The notes: generated from the sequence alone by a model not told the origin. Positions 23,900-33,898 are shown, counted from the stretch's first letter. The stretch: DNA of 64,000 nt from Isoetes taiwanensis (GCA_021234155.1 JAJEKV010000099.1:3317453-3381452), one strand, 5' to 3'. Made by a program: numbers and translations.

Positions 23900-24520
23900 T
23901 CTTAGCCCTCACTCAAATACAAGTCAAATACAACTAACTACTCGACATTGTTTAGGGATAAGGGGAGGCAATTTTAGGGTTTTAGGGTTTGTGTATTTAG
24001 ATATGATATCATGGCTATGTAAGAAATGAACTTACATCTTTTAAACATGGAGACAATTTCAACAGGTTGCCACCATTACTTCTTTCTTGGCACTCACTCA
24101 AATACAACAAACTAATCGACATTGTTTAGGGATAAGGGGTTCAGGGTTTAGGCAATTTCTTGGTTTTAGGGTTTGTGTGATTATATAGGATATCATGGCT
24201 ATGTAACAAACAGACTTGCATCTTTTAAACATAGAGACAATTTCAATTGGTTGCCTCCATTACGCCTACTTATTTCTTCCAATTTATGCTTTCCATTTGC
24301 TACCCGTTCTATGTACCCACGAAAACTACCCAAGGTTGTTTAGGATAAGGGGTTTAGAGTTTAGGCAATTTTAGGGTTTTAGAGTTTGTGTTTAGATAGA
24401 ATATCATGGCTATGTAACAAACGAACTTACATCTTTTAAACATGAAAACAATTTCAATGGTTGCCTCCGTTACGCCTCCCTATTTCTTCCACCTTATGCT
24501 TTTCATTTTTCCTACATATT
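23900..24520. repeat. About 200-bp tandem repeat with telobox motifs, three units
   Basis: Units at about 23910, 24095 and 24325 share GACATTGTTTAGGGATAAGG or close variants, then TTTTAGGGTTTTAGGGTTTG, then ATATCATGGCTATGTAA. The TTTAGGG words equal the plant telomere/telobox motif (AAACCCTAA). Each unit is roughly 190-220 bp. This may be a short interstitial telomere-like array or a telobox-bearing promoter fragment. Confidence 0.75.
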
Positions 24521-25753
24521 CCATATGGCCACGACTAATGCCAGTCATCCCTAAGTGCTAAACCTTTTGTAGTTGATACTACATCACATTTATAGACATG
24601 ATTACCATAGCAAGCCACACACTCTACATCTTCATATATCTTCAACCTCCCAATTACACATATCCCAATTACACTCTACATCTTCATAATCTTTCAGCTT
24701 CCAACTATATAATAAATGCAAAAATGTACTACACTTCATTCATAACTTGGAAATTTGGCATTGTGAAAATCTGTAGAAGATAAAAAGAACTACTACCCTT
24801 TTTAATTCATAATAGACTAATATCCGAAACTTATGGTATTCGATCTACATGCTCCATGACATTGACCTGTTCCATCCCATCTATCAGTTCCATTCCATCC
24901 CTTCCCTGCTATCCTATCTATTATATTCTACCAACAATTCATTCCATTCCACCTAGGTATTTTATTGCCTCTTATCCATTATGTGTGCGAACGGCTAATG
25001 CCCGGCATCGCCGGGCATGCGTTTCTAGTCTCTTTTAAAGTCAGGTTAGAGTCCTGGTAACGTTGCCTAAATAATAACCTACACCAACAACTCTAGGGCT
25101 ATGCGCAAAATGTCCAAGGCATCAAATTTCCACATATTGCATTCTTTACATGCAATATGCCATTTTCAGTGTCAACTACCGGGCCAATTTTTCAAGGTAG
25201 ATAAAGATAGGTTTTTCAACCATTATAAAATTTTGAAGGTCTTACCAACCTTTAAATATGAACTTAAAGCCATAGTATTAAATTAAGACCACGATCTTTA
25301 GACCATGCAACCAAGCAAATGCGGCTCCTGGCATAGTATCCATCTAGCAAATCTAGAGGGCATTTCGCCCTAACTTATTTTTAGTATGCCCTACAAGTAT
25401 TATATTAAACCATAAAATACAAAGACATTGCATGCACATAACAAATTCTATGTCTCTAGAGATGCCAAATTGTCCCCGACTGTCCACGAGGAACTCTAGC
25501 AAGATTATAAAATTGTCAAGTTACTGTATGAATATAGTATTGTAAGTCTATTGGGTAGATTCTTAAGTGTCCCATAAACATATAAATATGGGGTCCGCGT
25601 TAGCTCAAACCTACAATACTAGCTAGGGATGGAAATTAATCCTCCCAGGGAACTAAATCAAGCTTAATTAAATAATACATCATTAGACAGATCGAGGAGC
25701 TTTGTGAAACATCAAATTTCATCTAAAATATACCGTTCAATCAAATGTTATAA
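24521..25753. other. No gene recognised
   Basis: A/T-rich sequence with repeated ATTCCATC-like words at 24870-24950. GCCCGGCATCGCCGGGC at about 25000-25016 is a perfect short palindrome. Confidence 0.3.
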
Positions 25754-26100
25754 CTAAAATTGTAATAGCCTAGAAAAGCACCATCGACGATTAGTCCGAT
25801 GCAATATCCGATTTAATAGTTCGGACGCAAAAATCGACGATATATCCGACGTTATATTTGTCGTGATTTTTCGACGCGATATTCTCGACGTTAAATTTTC
25901 GACGCTTTTTCTGACGATACATATTTGACGTATATTCTGACGATTAATATGACGCTTAACCTGACGAAGGCTTCTGACGATTTGTAGGAAAAGCATCAAA
26001 ATAGTAATCGCCAAGACGCTCGCCACACTGCACGCCGTGCAAAAATCTCTAGAGGGGCCCGACGATTTTTCTGACAAAAAATGCTCATTCTCTTGTAGTG
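25754..26100. mobile_element. Terminal fragment of a second CACTA element
   Basis: The segment ends TTCTTGTAGTG-like (CTCTTGTAGTG, 26090-26100), the inverse of the common plant CACTA terminus CACTACAAGA. Inside it, at least ten copies of short words TCTGACGA, TTCGACG and ATCGACGA recur, a typical subterminal array. No matching left end is visible nearby, so this is a truncated or rearranged copy nested near the right end of the 14-kb element. Confidence 0.7.
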
Positions 26101-26155
26101 TTGGATCTAACCGTTGAAGTTATTTTTCACAACATTCCCAAAGTTGAGCACACAA

Positions 26156-26560
26156 ACAATATTCCAGGTGGTGGTGCTTTGCTTAAAAAATAGCCTAAAA
26201 AAAACCATACTTCCTTAAGAAATAGCTGCGTAAAAACTACGCCACTTCAGAAAACCACACTTCTGTAAAAAAACAGCCACTTAAAACCTACTTAAAAACC
26301 ACACCTCAAAAAACCATACTTACTTTAAAAAATAGCTACGTAAAAACTATACCTAGTTATATAAACCACGCCAAAAAAAATCATATTTCCTTAAAAATAG
26401 CTTCTTAAACACTACACCTAGTTATAAACTACACCACTTCAGAAAACCATACTTCATTAAAAAACAACCACTTAAAAACTACACCCGCTTATAAACCACA
26501 CTTCAAAAAACCATACTTCTTTAAAAAACAGCTATTTAAACAATATTCCAGGTGGTGGTG
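26156..26560. repeat. Right subterminal repeats; terminus duplicated 384 bp apart
   Basis: The last 20 bases of the CACTA element, CAATATTCCAGGTGGTGGTG, occur at 26541-26560 and again at 26157-26176. Between them lies an array of AAAAACCACACTTC and TTAAAAAACAGC words (about 35-45 bp period), the inverse of words in the left subterminal zone. The duplicated terminus suggests end slippage, a tandem end duplication or an abortive insertion. Confidence 0.75.
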
Positions 26561-26563
26561 AGA

Positions 26564-28606
26564 GATTCTTCAATCTTCTTCCCGAAGTCGCTGGAGAGCG
26601 TCGAAATTGCATTGCAATGCACTCTAGTTGCCAGGGGATGCCTTGAAAGCGCATCCGCTACCACATTGAGCTTCCCTGGCTTGTAGACTATATCAAAGTC
26701 ATACTCTTCAAGGAACTCCATCCACCTTCTCTGCCTCAGGTTGAGGTGTGGTTGCGTGAATACATACTGGAGGCTCTGATGATCTGTATACAACTGGAAC
26801 TTCCTTCCCAAAAGGTAATGCCTCCAAAGTCTTAATGCCCTGACAACCGCAAGCAATTCCTGGTCGTGCGTCGAGTAGCGCGTTTCGGCGTCGTTCATCT
26901 TTCTGGAATCATACGCTACCACACGCTCTTCTTGCATGAGCACTGCACCTGTAGCTATCTTACTCGCATCTGTCGCCACAAGCTTATCTTTCTCTGGATC
27001 TGGCAGGGTCAACACAGGGGCGGTCGTTAGAGCTTCCTTCAACAATTCAAACCTCGCTTGGGCTTTCTTGTGCCAATGCTCTGCCCAATGTTTCACCTTT
27101 TCCGCCCTCGTCAAGTCTGTTAGCAGGGCTGCTATCTTAGCAAAGTTCTTCACGAACTTCCTGTAGTGCCCTGCTAGGCCGAGAAAACTTCTGACCTCGT
27201 GCACATTCTTCGGTGCCGGCCACTGAATCACTGCTTCAATCTTGGCAGGATCCGTCGAAATTCCTTCTGCTGATATCACATGACCGAGGTATTCCACCCT
27301 CTCCGTTGTGAAGTGACACTTCGACAACTTGGCGTACAACTGGTGCCTCTTCAACTTCTGTAGCACTCTCCTTAAGTGTTGTACGTGTTCTTCAAGAGAT
27401 CTGCTATACACCAAAATGTTGTCAAAGAATACTATCACAAAGGTATCCAAGAACTCCCTGAAGATGTCGTTCATGAGCCTCATGAACGTCGCGGGGGCGT
27501 TCGATAAGCCGAAAGGCATTACCGTGAACTCATAGTGCCCATACCTGGTCCTAAAAGCCGTCTTATGGATATCTTCCTCCTTTATCCGGATCTGGTGATA
27601 GCCTGACCTTAAGTCGATTTTGGAGAAGACCTTTGCACCTTGGAGCTGATCCATCAAGTCGTCCGATCTGGGGAGCGCATACTTGTTCTTAATGGTGTGC
27701 TTATTCAACTGCCTATAGTTTATGCACATCCTTAAACTGCCATCCTTCTTCTTGACAAAAAGAATAGGCGCTCCAAACGGCGAGACGCTAGGTCTAATGA
27801 AGCCTAGGTCGAGCAACTCCTGCAATTGCTTCTTTAGCTCCATCAACTCCTGCGTCATCATTCTGTATGGAGCCTTACTTGTCGGCTTTGTTCCTGGTTC
27901 GAGTGCTATCTCACACTCGACTCCCCTATAAGGAGGGAGCTGCTTGATCTCATCTGGAAAGAGATCATGGAACTCCGTGATCAAGTTAGCTACCTGCTTA
28001 GGTAACTTGCTGAGCCCCTCATCCTCCTTGCCTTCTTCTGGCTCAGACACTTGGATCTCAAGCTTGAAGATATAAGCTATCTGCTCACTCTTGATGCACT
28101 TGAACAGCCGTTTAGAAGACATACACTGCATGATGGGAACAACTTCTTTACCTGTGATCTCAATGATCTTGCCATCGGGCGTTGGGAAGGTCACCTTCCG
28201 CTTCCCACAATCGATGATGGCTCCTGCTGGTCCAAGATACTCCATTCCTATGATGAGGTCATACTTGCCAATGCCCATTACGTCTGCCCCCATCTGAAAT
28301 ATTAATCCCTGGCAAGTCGATGTCGAAGTTGATCCTCTTGCCTGATGTCTGCCTTACTGCTCCACTTGCTAAAACCACGGGCCTCGGCTTCGACTTCAAT
28401 GGTTTCAACTTCAACATTTCTACCATCCTTGGGGATGCAAAATTATGGCTACTTCCTGAATCTATCAGGACTATGAAAGACTTGGCCTTGGCCTTCTCTA
28501 CTGTGGAAATTACCTTATACTGACTCTCTGCTTGCTCTGTATCTATTGCGGCAAAGATATCTGTAGTCGCGGGCTGCCTCGCCGTCGTCGTCGGGTAGTG
28601 TCCCAA
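26564..28606 (-). pseudogene. Ty3/gypsy protease, reverse transcriptase and RNase H (element A)
   Basis: In order on the minus strand: an aspartic protease with VLIDSGSSHNF (28259-28606) and its second half with DLIIGMEYL after a frameshift near 28290. Then RT with [33 protein letters not shown] and the catalytic box, which reads FFDNILVYS where the family has (Y/F)xDDI(L/I). RNase H follows with [24 protein letters not shown] and ADALSRHP. The second aspartate of the RT box is therefore Asn, which should disable polymerisation. Apart from the protease frameshift the frame is long and clean. It is truncated in place by the CACTA insertion at 26560. Confidence 0.95.
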
Positions 28607-28661
28607 TCTCCCCTAACTCGCTTGTATTTGCACTCATGACGTAGGGGCGATTCGCCGTATT

Positions 28662-29913
28662 CTATGGCTGGCTGAAGCACCGAAGCAAAAGCTTTTCTAT
28701 ACACTCCCGCCTCTTCTCCTTGGGCATAGCCTGCAAAAAGGATCGCACTGCTTTGGAGTAGTTTGACCCCTCCTGCTTGTCCTTGAAGGACACCTGCTTC
28801 TTCTCGTGCTGCTTTCCCTGGTTGCCACCATATGGGGCTCTAGCTGGGCCTGGACTGGCTGCCCTAGGGCTATAACTCCATGTTGCCTTGCCTTTATCCT
28901 GGAAATACTGCTGCCTCTGCCCGCTATTCTGAGGCCCTGTTCCTTGCAAACTTATTGCCTTGGACTCTGCTTCTGATACTGTCTTAGGGTTTATTGCCCT
29001 TACAAGCTTGCGGATCTCATCATTCAGCCCCTCAATATAGCTTTCCACTGCATGCTTTTCACCCAACTTTGGCACATCTGAAATTTTAGCCTCATGAATT
29101 CCTCTCGTATATTTTCGACTGATTTGTTTCGGTTGCAACCTATAGAACTGGCTTTGCATCATCTTTGGACTTGTGCTCTCTTGGGACGTAATGACGCTTG
29201 AAGGCTTTAACAAACTTTCTGAACCTGCAAGCATCCCTGCTCAAGCCATGGGCCTTTGCATACCCCTTCCACCAAATGCGTGTTGCTCCTTTCAGGTTGG
29301 CTGTTGCCACCCTGCCTTTATCCTTGTCCTTCATACTATAAGCGTTGCCATATTCACTCATCTCATCGAGCCAAGCCTCTGCCTCCATGCCTGACCTGTT
29401 CTCGCCTGAGAATTGCTCGAGCTTCCTGGCCTTCCAAACATTTCCCAATGCAGAGTCTACCTTCTTCTGGTAGTCAGAGGCTCTTGTGTCCCTTTGTCGT
29501 CCATCTGTGGTATTCCTCTGCCTTCCATCTGCAGTGTTCCTCTGCCTTTCATCTGTTCGGTCCTGGGCCTGCTCTTCCTCTTCCTCGGAGTCGGAGTCCG
29601 AATCTGAGCTTGAGTCGGAGGATTCTAAGTTGGAGAACCTCCTTCTCTTGCTCCTCTTCTTGTCCCTTCCTGTTTTCCGAGCTGATGCTTGCGGCAATTG
29701 AGCGTTGCCCACCGAACCCACTCCTGCTTGTGCGGCCAGCAAAGCCTTTATCTGCTCAAGGTCCGTCCTCATTCGTGATATTTCCTCTTCTGGGGTCATG
29801 GGTCCAAATTCCTCAAACAGGTTCCTTGCCGGGGGTGGCCTGGGCGGACTCTGTTCTTCCATGTGGTCTCGGCGTTGTCGTTCTCTTGAGCCTAGGCCTC
29901 TAGCTGCATACAC
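28662..29913 (-). pseudogene. Ty3/gypsy gag-like frame with frameshift (element A)
   Basis: The N-terminal part (29140-29913) has a Pro-rich start, an acidic Ser/Asp/Glu tract with NLS-like KKRSKRRRF before it, tandem RQRNT.DGRQR repeats, and a gag core (AWLDEM, TRIWWKGY, FVKAFKRHYVP). After a frameshift at about 29140-29234 the core continues with KHAVESYIEGLNDEIRKLV to 28662. That is the retrotransposon gag (capsid-like) fold that packages element RNA. I cannot see a CCHC zinc knuckle. The start at 29913 is the first Met of the long frame, 172 bp after the acidic-protein gene ends. Confidence 0.85.
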
Positions 29914-30084
29914 AAGTAATTCATGGCTATATGGTTAGTTTTACTTGTTCTCTTGCATTATTTATGTTTTATTGGTATAGTTGGGGAACAAAATACATCA
30001 ACAAAACATTTAAAGTGCAAAAGAAATTATATTTATATTATATAATTATTTTAGTACAAAAAGCCTCCGGGATCAAGAGTTTAA

Positions 30085-31608
30085 CTATTCTTGAAATCGC
30101 CGGTAGGACGGGTTGTCTTCAAGGAACTTCTTAACTTGGGCCGTTCCTACCGAACGTCCCAAGTTCCTGAGGACGTTTGTTGATGAGCCGCCCTGCAAGG
30201 CTCTCGCCAACTCTTCCACCCTGCTGTCGGATGTGTAGGCTGCGGTCACCGCCAATCTTGCCTGCCGTCGATGGGGTATGGCGAAGTCGAAGAGGTCGAG
30301 TGCCATTGCTCTCTTGACTAGGACAACATAGTCGACATTTGCCGCTATTCGAGCATGCCTGCCGAAGCCTGAGAGTGCAATAAGCATAAACACTCCTTCT
30401 TCACCCCGGGGGCTGAATTTGCGGTGTATCACCGCTATTCTTCCATCTAGCAGCAGCGGCAGGTAGTACCTCAGTGACCTGTCATTGTGTGTCGCAGATG
30501 ATTCCCCACTTGCTTGGTCTCCAGCTCTGTGCCGTCCGGCGTACTCGTCGACCTCTACCTCAGTCAGTTCTCGGTAGTCTGCAATTGTCGAGTCGACTCG
30601 CCTGATGTCGATTCCTGCTCCTCTTGCTGGAGGTGGTGTCGAGGGGCTCGGCATCAAGATGCTAGTGGTCTTGCCTCTGATCCCCATCTGTTCTTGGAGG
30701 GCGAGGAACTCCTCCTCCGTTGGCAGCTCTCGCTCTTCCATCATTTGCCTGATGTTGCTGTAGGCCTGGATGTCAGAAGTCGACTCCCATGTATAGGTGT
30801 CGGCTTCTCGCACTTGAAGCGGGAAGTCTGAGGCTCCTCGGACGATGAAGTCGTCCAAGTCGGACTGCCGTAGTTGGTGGAGCAGTTCATCCAATCGGAG
30901 CTCCCTCTCCCTACATTCGGGGAGGTTCTGGATGTCGCTGAGGAGTAAATACTCCTCTCCGTCGATGATGATGGGGGCTAGGCTTGTGATGCCTAGCCCA
31001 AGTGGGGGAGCAACTCTGATGTTCTGTCGGCTCCGCTCGAAGTTGGTCAGCTCCTCTTCTGCTTGTCGCCGTTCTTCCTCTGAGTCGAGCTCGGTGTACT
31101 CTTCGTCGTCCCACTCCTCTTCTTCTTCTCTCCCTTCTTGTTCTTGCTCATACTGCAAAAGCATCTGCTCTTCCGCTCGGGCTGCTATGGGGTCCACCTC
31201 CATGGGAGGGATAGAGGTTGCCCCCAAGGGGTTTTTGGCACGGTGGGAAAGGAAAATGGCTAAAGCTGCGGTGTAGGAGAAATACGTGGTCCTGTCAACT
31301 GTCAGGACCATGTAATCTGGCAGCCTCTGTGCCTTGTTGGTCAAGTATTTGGCGATGTTCGGGATATCGCCCAGGGCTGCTTGAAGGGATGGGCGGGGGA
31401 CAAAATAGCCTATGCAAAGGGGAAGCTGGACGAGGGAGGGTCCTACCCTAGCTTGGAACTCTGCTAAAACTTGTCTATATGCTGGGGTTGCATTCAAAGT
31501 GGCTTGGACATCTATCTCCTTGCGGAAAACTCGGAAGATGTCATTGACATCGGCCTCGGCAGCATGAGCACTGGCGCTGTACCATCGCCTGAAGTCAACA
31601 GTGGCCAT
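30085..31608 (-). CDS. 507-residue acidic protein gene inside element A, unknown family
   Basis: A clean 507-codon minus-strand frame starts MATVDFRRWY. No family is recognised. Visible features are a mixed hydrophobic N-terminal part (residues 50-125, several possible amphipathic helices), a very acidic segment at about 153-188 (EQEGREEEEEWDDEE), a middle part with short acidic runs, a Pro-rich linker near 320-330 and a basic C-terminal third (RRQAR, KKFLEDN). It has its own TATA box 114-123 bp upstream, two 67-bp palindromes further upstream, and an AATAAA-type signal before gag. Acidic tracts are common in histone chaperones, and the gene next door encodes an H3-like histone, so a partner role is an inference only. 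Being intact beside broken pol genes is notable. Confidence 0.75.
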   Translation of the reverse strand: MATVDFRRWYSASAHAAEADVNDIFRVFRKEIDVQATLNATPAYRQVLAEFQARVGPSLVQLPLCIGYFVPRPSLQAALGDIPNIAKYLTNKAQRLPDYMVLTVDRTTYFSYTAALAIFLSHRAKNPLGATSIPPMEVDPIAARAEEQMLLQYEQEQEGREEEEEWDDEEYTELDSEEERRQAEEELTNFERSRQNIRVAPPLGLGITSLAPIIIDGEEYLLLSDIQNLPECRERELRLDELLHQLRQSDLDDFIVRGASDFPLQVREADTYTWESTSDIQAYSNIRQMMEERELPTEEEFLALQEQMGIRGKTTSILMPSPSTPPPARGAGIDIRRVDSTIADYRELTEVEVDEYAGRHRAGDQASGESSATHNDRSLRYYLPLLLDGRIAVIHRKFSPRGEEGVFMLIALSGFGRHARIAANVDYVVLVKRAMALDLFDFAIPHRRQARLAVTAAYTSDSRVEELARALQGGSSTNVLRNLGRSVGTAQVKKFLEDNPSYRRFQE

Positions 31609-31721
31609 TGATCTAGCGGAGAAGATACTAGCAAACGGATGCAGAAGCGCCTCAAGGAGCTGGAAGATCGCCTAAGCAGTGGAGAGCAAACTTGTAAGGT
31701 GCTAAATGAGAAATGGGGGAC

Positions 31722-31731
31722 CTATTTATAG
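31722..31731 (-). promoter_or_regulatory. TATA box of the 507-residue gene
   Basis: Minus strand CTATAAATAG followed by GTCCCCCATTTC. The same TATA core and a CCCCCATTTC tail occur upstream of the H3-like gene (33899-33908). The distance to the ATG at 31608 leaves a leader of roughly 85 bases. Confidence 0.75.
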
Positions 31732-31921
31732 AAAAGGGGGAAACCCTAATTTTTGGATGACCTAGAATTTACTGGGATTGGGCGATTCTGATCTACTAAG
31801 AGGTGCAATTGAGAGTTTGAAGACTACTTTTAGGGTTTGAGCATGCTAAGAACAACTAATGACTCTGTTGCAACAAACTAGAGATCATTTGGATATGGCA
31901 TGGTGAAGAAAATGCTGCGAG

Positions 31922-31988
31922 GTCTCACACGTTGCGCCCAGACCGATAATGAAAAGTTCATTTTCTGCCCTGGCGCGACGTGTGAGAC
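31922..31988. promoter_or_regulatory. 67-bp palindrome, copy 1 (type A)
   Basis: It reads GTCTCACACGTTGCGCC at the left and GGCGCGACGTGTGAGAC at the right, nearly perfect inverses, with an inner inverted pair AATGAA/TTCATT around AAG. It lies about 0.3 kb upstream of the 507-residue gene. It could be a protein-binding operator or an RNA/DNA hairpin. Confidence 0.85.
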
Positions 31989-32120
31989 ATGGGCTCTATA
32001 TGGGCTAAACTTGATCAACTTGGGGGATCTAAGGGTCTAATCCTACTGGACCGATCGAGATAGGCAGAATTAACCCCTTATTTGGTTGATTTGGAGCTGT
32101 TTTGGGCATTTTGGGGCATG

Positions 32121-32187
32121 GTCTCACACGTTGCGCCCAGCCCGAAAATGAAAAGTTCATTTTCTGTCCTGGCGCGACGTGTGAGAC
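32121..32187. promoter_or_regulatory. 67-bp palindrome, copy 2 (type B)
   Basis: Same outer arms as copy 1. The core GAAAATGAA-AAG-TTCATTTTC is fully symmetric. It starts 199 bp from the start of copy 1. It is upstream of the 507-residue gene and downstream of the H3-like gene. Confidence 0.85.
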
Positions 32188-32330
32188 ATCGTCTCAATTT
32201 TGCTCAAAATGTCTAATTTGACTAAAACAAAAGCCAGAATTCAATATCTTAATCTAATTTAGCAAGATAAATATTTTATTTACTCAAAAAATCTTTATAT
32301 TAACAAAAATTTCCATTATTTACAAGAAGT

Positions 32331-33796
32331 TCAAGGGCGTTCTCCCTTGATGTGTCTAGCCAAATGCATATCCTGCCTCATGAGCGTGACCCTCTTCGCG
32401 TGAACTGTGCAGGCCGTCGAATCTTCAAAGTGCTGCACCAGTTTTTGCTCTGCTGCCTCCTGTAGGCACAACAACATTTCGTCGGTCACCCGCATGTCTG
32501 TGTTATACTCTTGCATAACCTCTCGGACCAAGCGTTGAAACGGTGCCCATGGGATCAAGAGTCCGTAACTTCGCTGGAAGTGCCGGATTTCCTTGAGGGC
32601 TCTCTGCTCCTTCTGCTTGCTGTTGGTCCGCTTCTTCCCTGGTGCTCTAGGAGGCTTGGGCTTTGGTGGCGGCTTTAGGGTCTGGCTTTTTGTCGGGTGT
32701 CTGCCTTCAATTGTTCTCACCCCGTTGTATGCCTCCCACTTCACCATGTAGGCGTTGTGCTCCTTGATCTTCTTCTGATAGACCTTGGCGGGGTCTATCA
32801 CATACGCCTCCCGTTGTGGCCGCGGGGCTTTAACCCTATCCCACGTCGGGAAAGGTGGGGGCTTCGGCGCCTGTCGGGGCTGCTCCTGCTCAGGTGCCAC
32901 CTGCTCAGGTACTTCCTTCTCCACGACCGGGGGTTTCAAAGAGCTTGCCCCCTCAGTGTTGGGGACGTAATCTTCGTCCGAGTCGTCGGTAGAAGGCGGG
33001 GTCTGCTTGCCTGATGGCTCATTGATGACGGGACATTTTTTTTTTTATTTTTTTTTGAGGGTAAGAGTATGATATATTAATTAATAGTAAATATTATACA
33101 AGTATCCCTTATATGGGATTATAAAGGGAAGAAACCCTACTACCAAATCAATCATGGAGTAACCTCAGCAAATCCTGATCCTGATTATCCTCAGATAACC
33201 AGTGACACTTGAAAAACAAGTAGAATCCTTGAACTTTGCCAATCCTGTCTAGAGCTTTGTTGTAATTACGGGACATTTCGCTCGCTTACCAACCTTCACA
33301 ACTGTTCTCTTGCCCGCCTTAATGCCTTTGGCCCTCTTCCTCTTATTTCGCCGTATTTGTGGTTGGTTTTCTTCCGTCCCTTTGTCCTCCTCTCTCGGGC
33401 GCTCTTTGGCTTCATACTTGTTGATGAATGCAGCGGAGTCTTCTTCTTGACGAGCTAAGCTTGATTTGCCCTTTGCTTGCTCTCTCTCTCGACTTCCTAT
33501 GAATGAACTTCAGCTTGAGTTGTTCCTCAAATGAGTGCATTCATACTGCTCCATTCCTCCTTGCTCCTCCTTTTTCCTCCTCGGCGATTTCTTGAGGATT
33601 TGGTGCATGACGCATCCATTTTGCCTCCCCTATGACCTACATCCCGTTGCTCTGGTCCAGTGCCTTGCCTCCTCCTTCTGGATGAGATTCGCCTTGCGGA
33701 AAAGCGTTCTTGGGTAATCCTCACAGATCAGGCGGGGTCACTTTGGCCCAGGTCGCCTCGGCGGGAGGGCTTCTGGCGATCTGCTGTCGGGACCAT
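32331..33796 (-). pseudogene. Histone H3-like (CENH3-like) gene inside element A, split by a retroposon
   Basis: The last 90 codons form an H3 histone fold: ALKEIRHFQRSYGLLIPWAP and FQRLVREV (alpha-N and alpha-1), LLCLQEAAEQKLVQHFED (alpha-2), HAKRVTLMRQD and LARHIKGERP (alpha-3 and tail). EIRHFQ...LLIP and VTLMR(Q/K)D are, from memory, CENH3-like rather than canonical H3 (EIRKYQ...LLIR; VTIMPKD). The CENH3-typical longer loop 1 is absent. The N-terminal tail is long, Pro-rich and basic, with KRKRAKGIKAGKR near 33310-33350. The frame continues across a 229-bp retroposon insertion (33039-33267). Upstream of about 33490 the frame breaks; the ATG at 33796 is a guess and exon structure is unresolved. 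A poly(A)-type AATAAA lies near 32275. Confidence 0.8.
33039..33267 (-). mobile_element. Non-LTR retroposon insertion (5'-truncated LINE or SINE)
   Basis: The 229-bp insert has an A-tract tail on the minus strand (T-tract 33039-33055 on plus) and is flanked by an 11-bp direct duplication ACGGGACATTT (33028-33038 and 33268-33278). That is the signature of target-primed reverse transcription. Insert plus one duplication is 240 bp, so the downstream reading phase is kept, but the insert contains stops. The sequence before the tail, with ATATATCATACTC, resembles LINE 3' ends. Confidence 0.85.
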
Positions 33797-33898
33797 CTGA
33801 CGGTTACGCCCGATCGAGCTACTCGCCCGAGAGAAAGATCGCCTTGGCAAACGAGACCAGATTTCTAAGGAAGGGACGCGGAAATGGGGGGTCTAGAT

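Larger units (their letters stand above)
12369..26560. mobile_element. 14.2-kb gene-capturing CACTA-type transposon in element A pol
   Basis: The left end is CACTACCACCC preceded by AGA (12366-12368). The right end is GGTGGTGGTG (26551-26560) followed by AGA (26561-26563). The termini are inverted repeats (CACTACCACC against CACCACCACC), and the 3-bp duplication is standard for CACTA/EnSpm elements. Taking out the element plus one AGA copy leaves one continuous frame from RNase H into integrase, which confirms both the insertion and the unity of the host element. Repeat-rich subterminal zones lie just inside each end. I find no TNP2-type transposase, so the element looks non-autonomous. It carries pieces of alpha-mannosidase, CLPP6, J-domain and kinesin genes, as in Pack-CACTA elements. 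Confidence 0.85.

Noticed and set aside
26156-26560. 20-bp direct repeat read as a target-site duplication of a 364-bp insert
   Set aside because: The repeat contains the CACTA terminal sequence itself, and the AGA duplication lies outside the outer copy, so terminal duplication explains it better.
12369-26560. Helitron as the gene-capturing agent
   Set aside because: There is a 3-bp target duplication and inverted CACTA-like ends; no TC...CTRR ends or AT insertion site.
29256-29903. 215-codon plus frame opposite gag
   Set aside because: Shadow of the gag frame; Pro/Ser/Leu composition mirrors the acidic/basic gag repeats.
30845-31276. 143-codon Ser-rich plus frame opposite the 507-codon gene
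   Set aside because: Antisense of the Glu/Asp-rich segment; no independent support.
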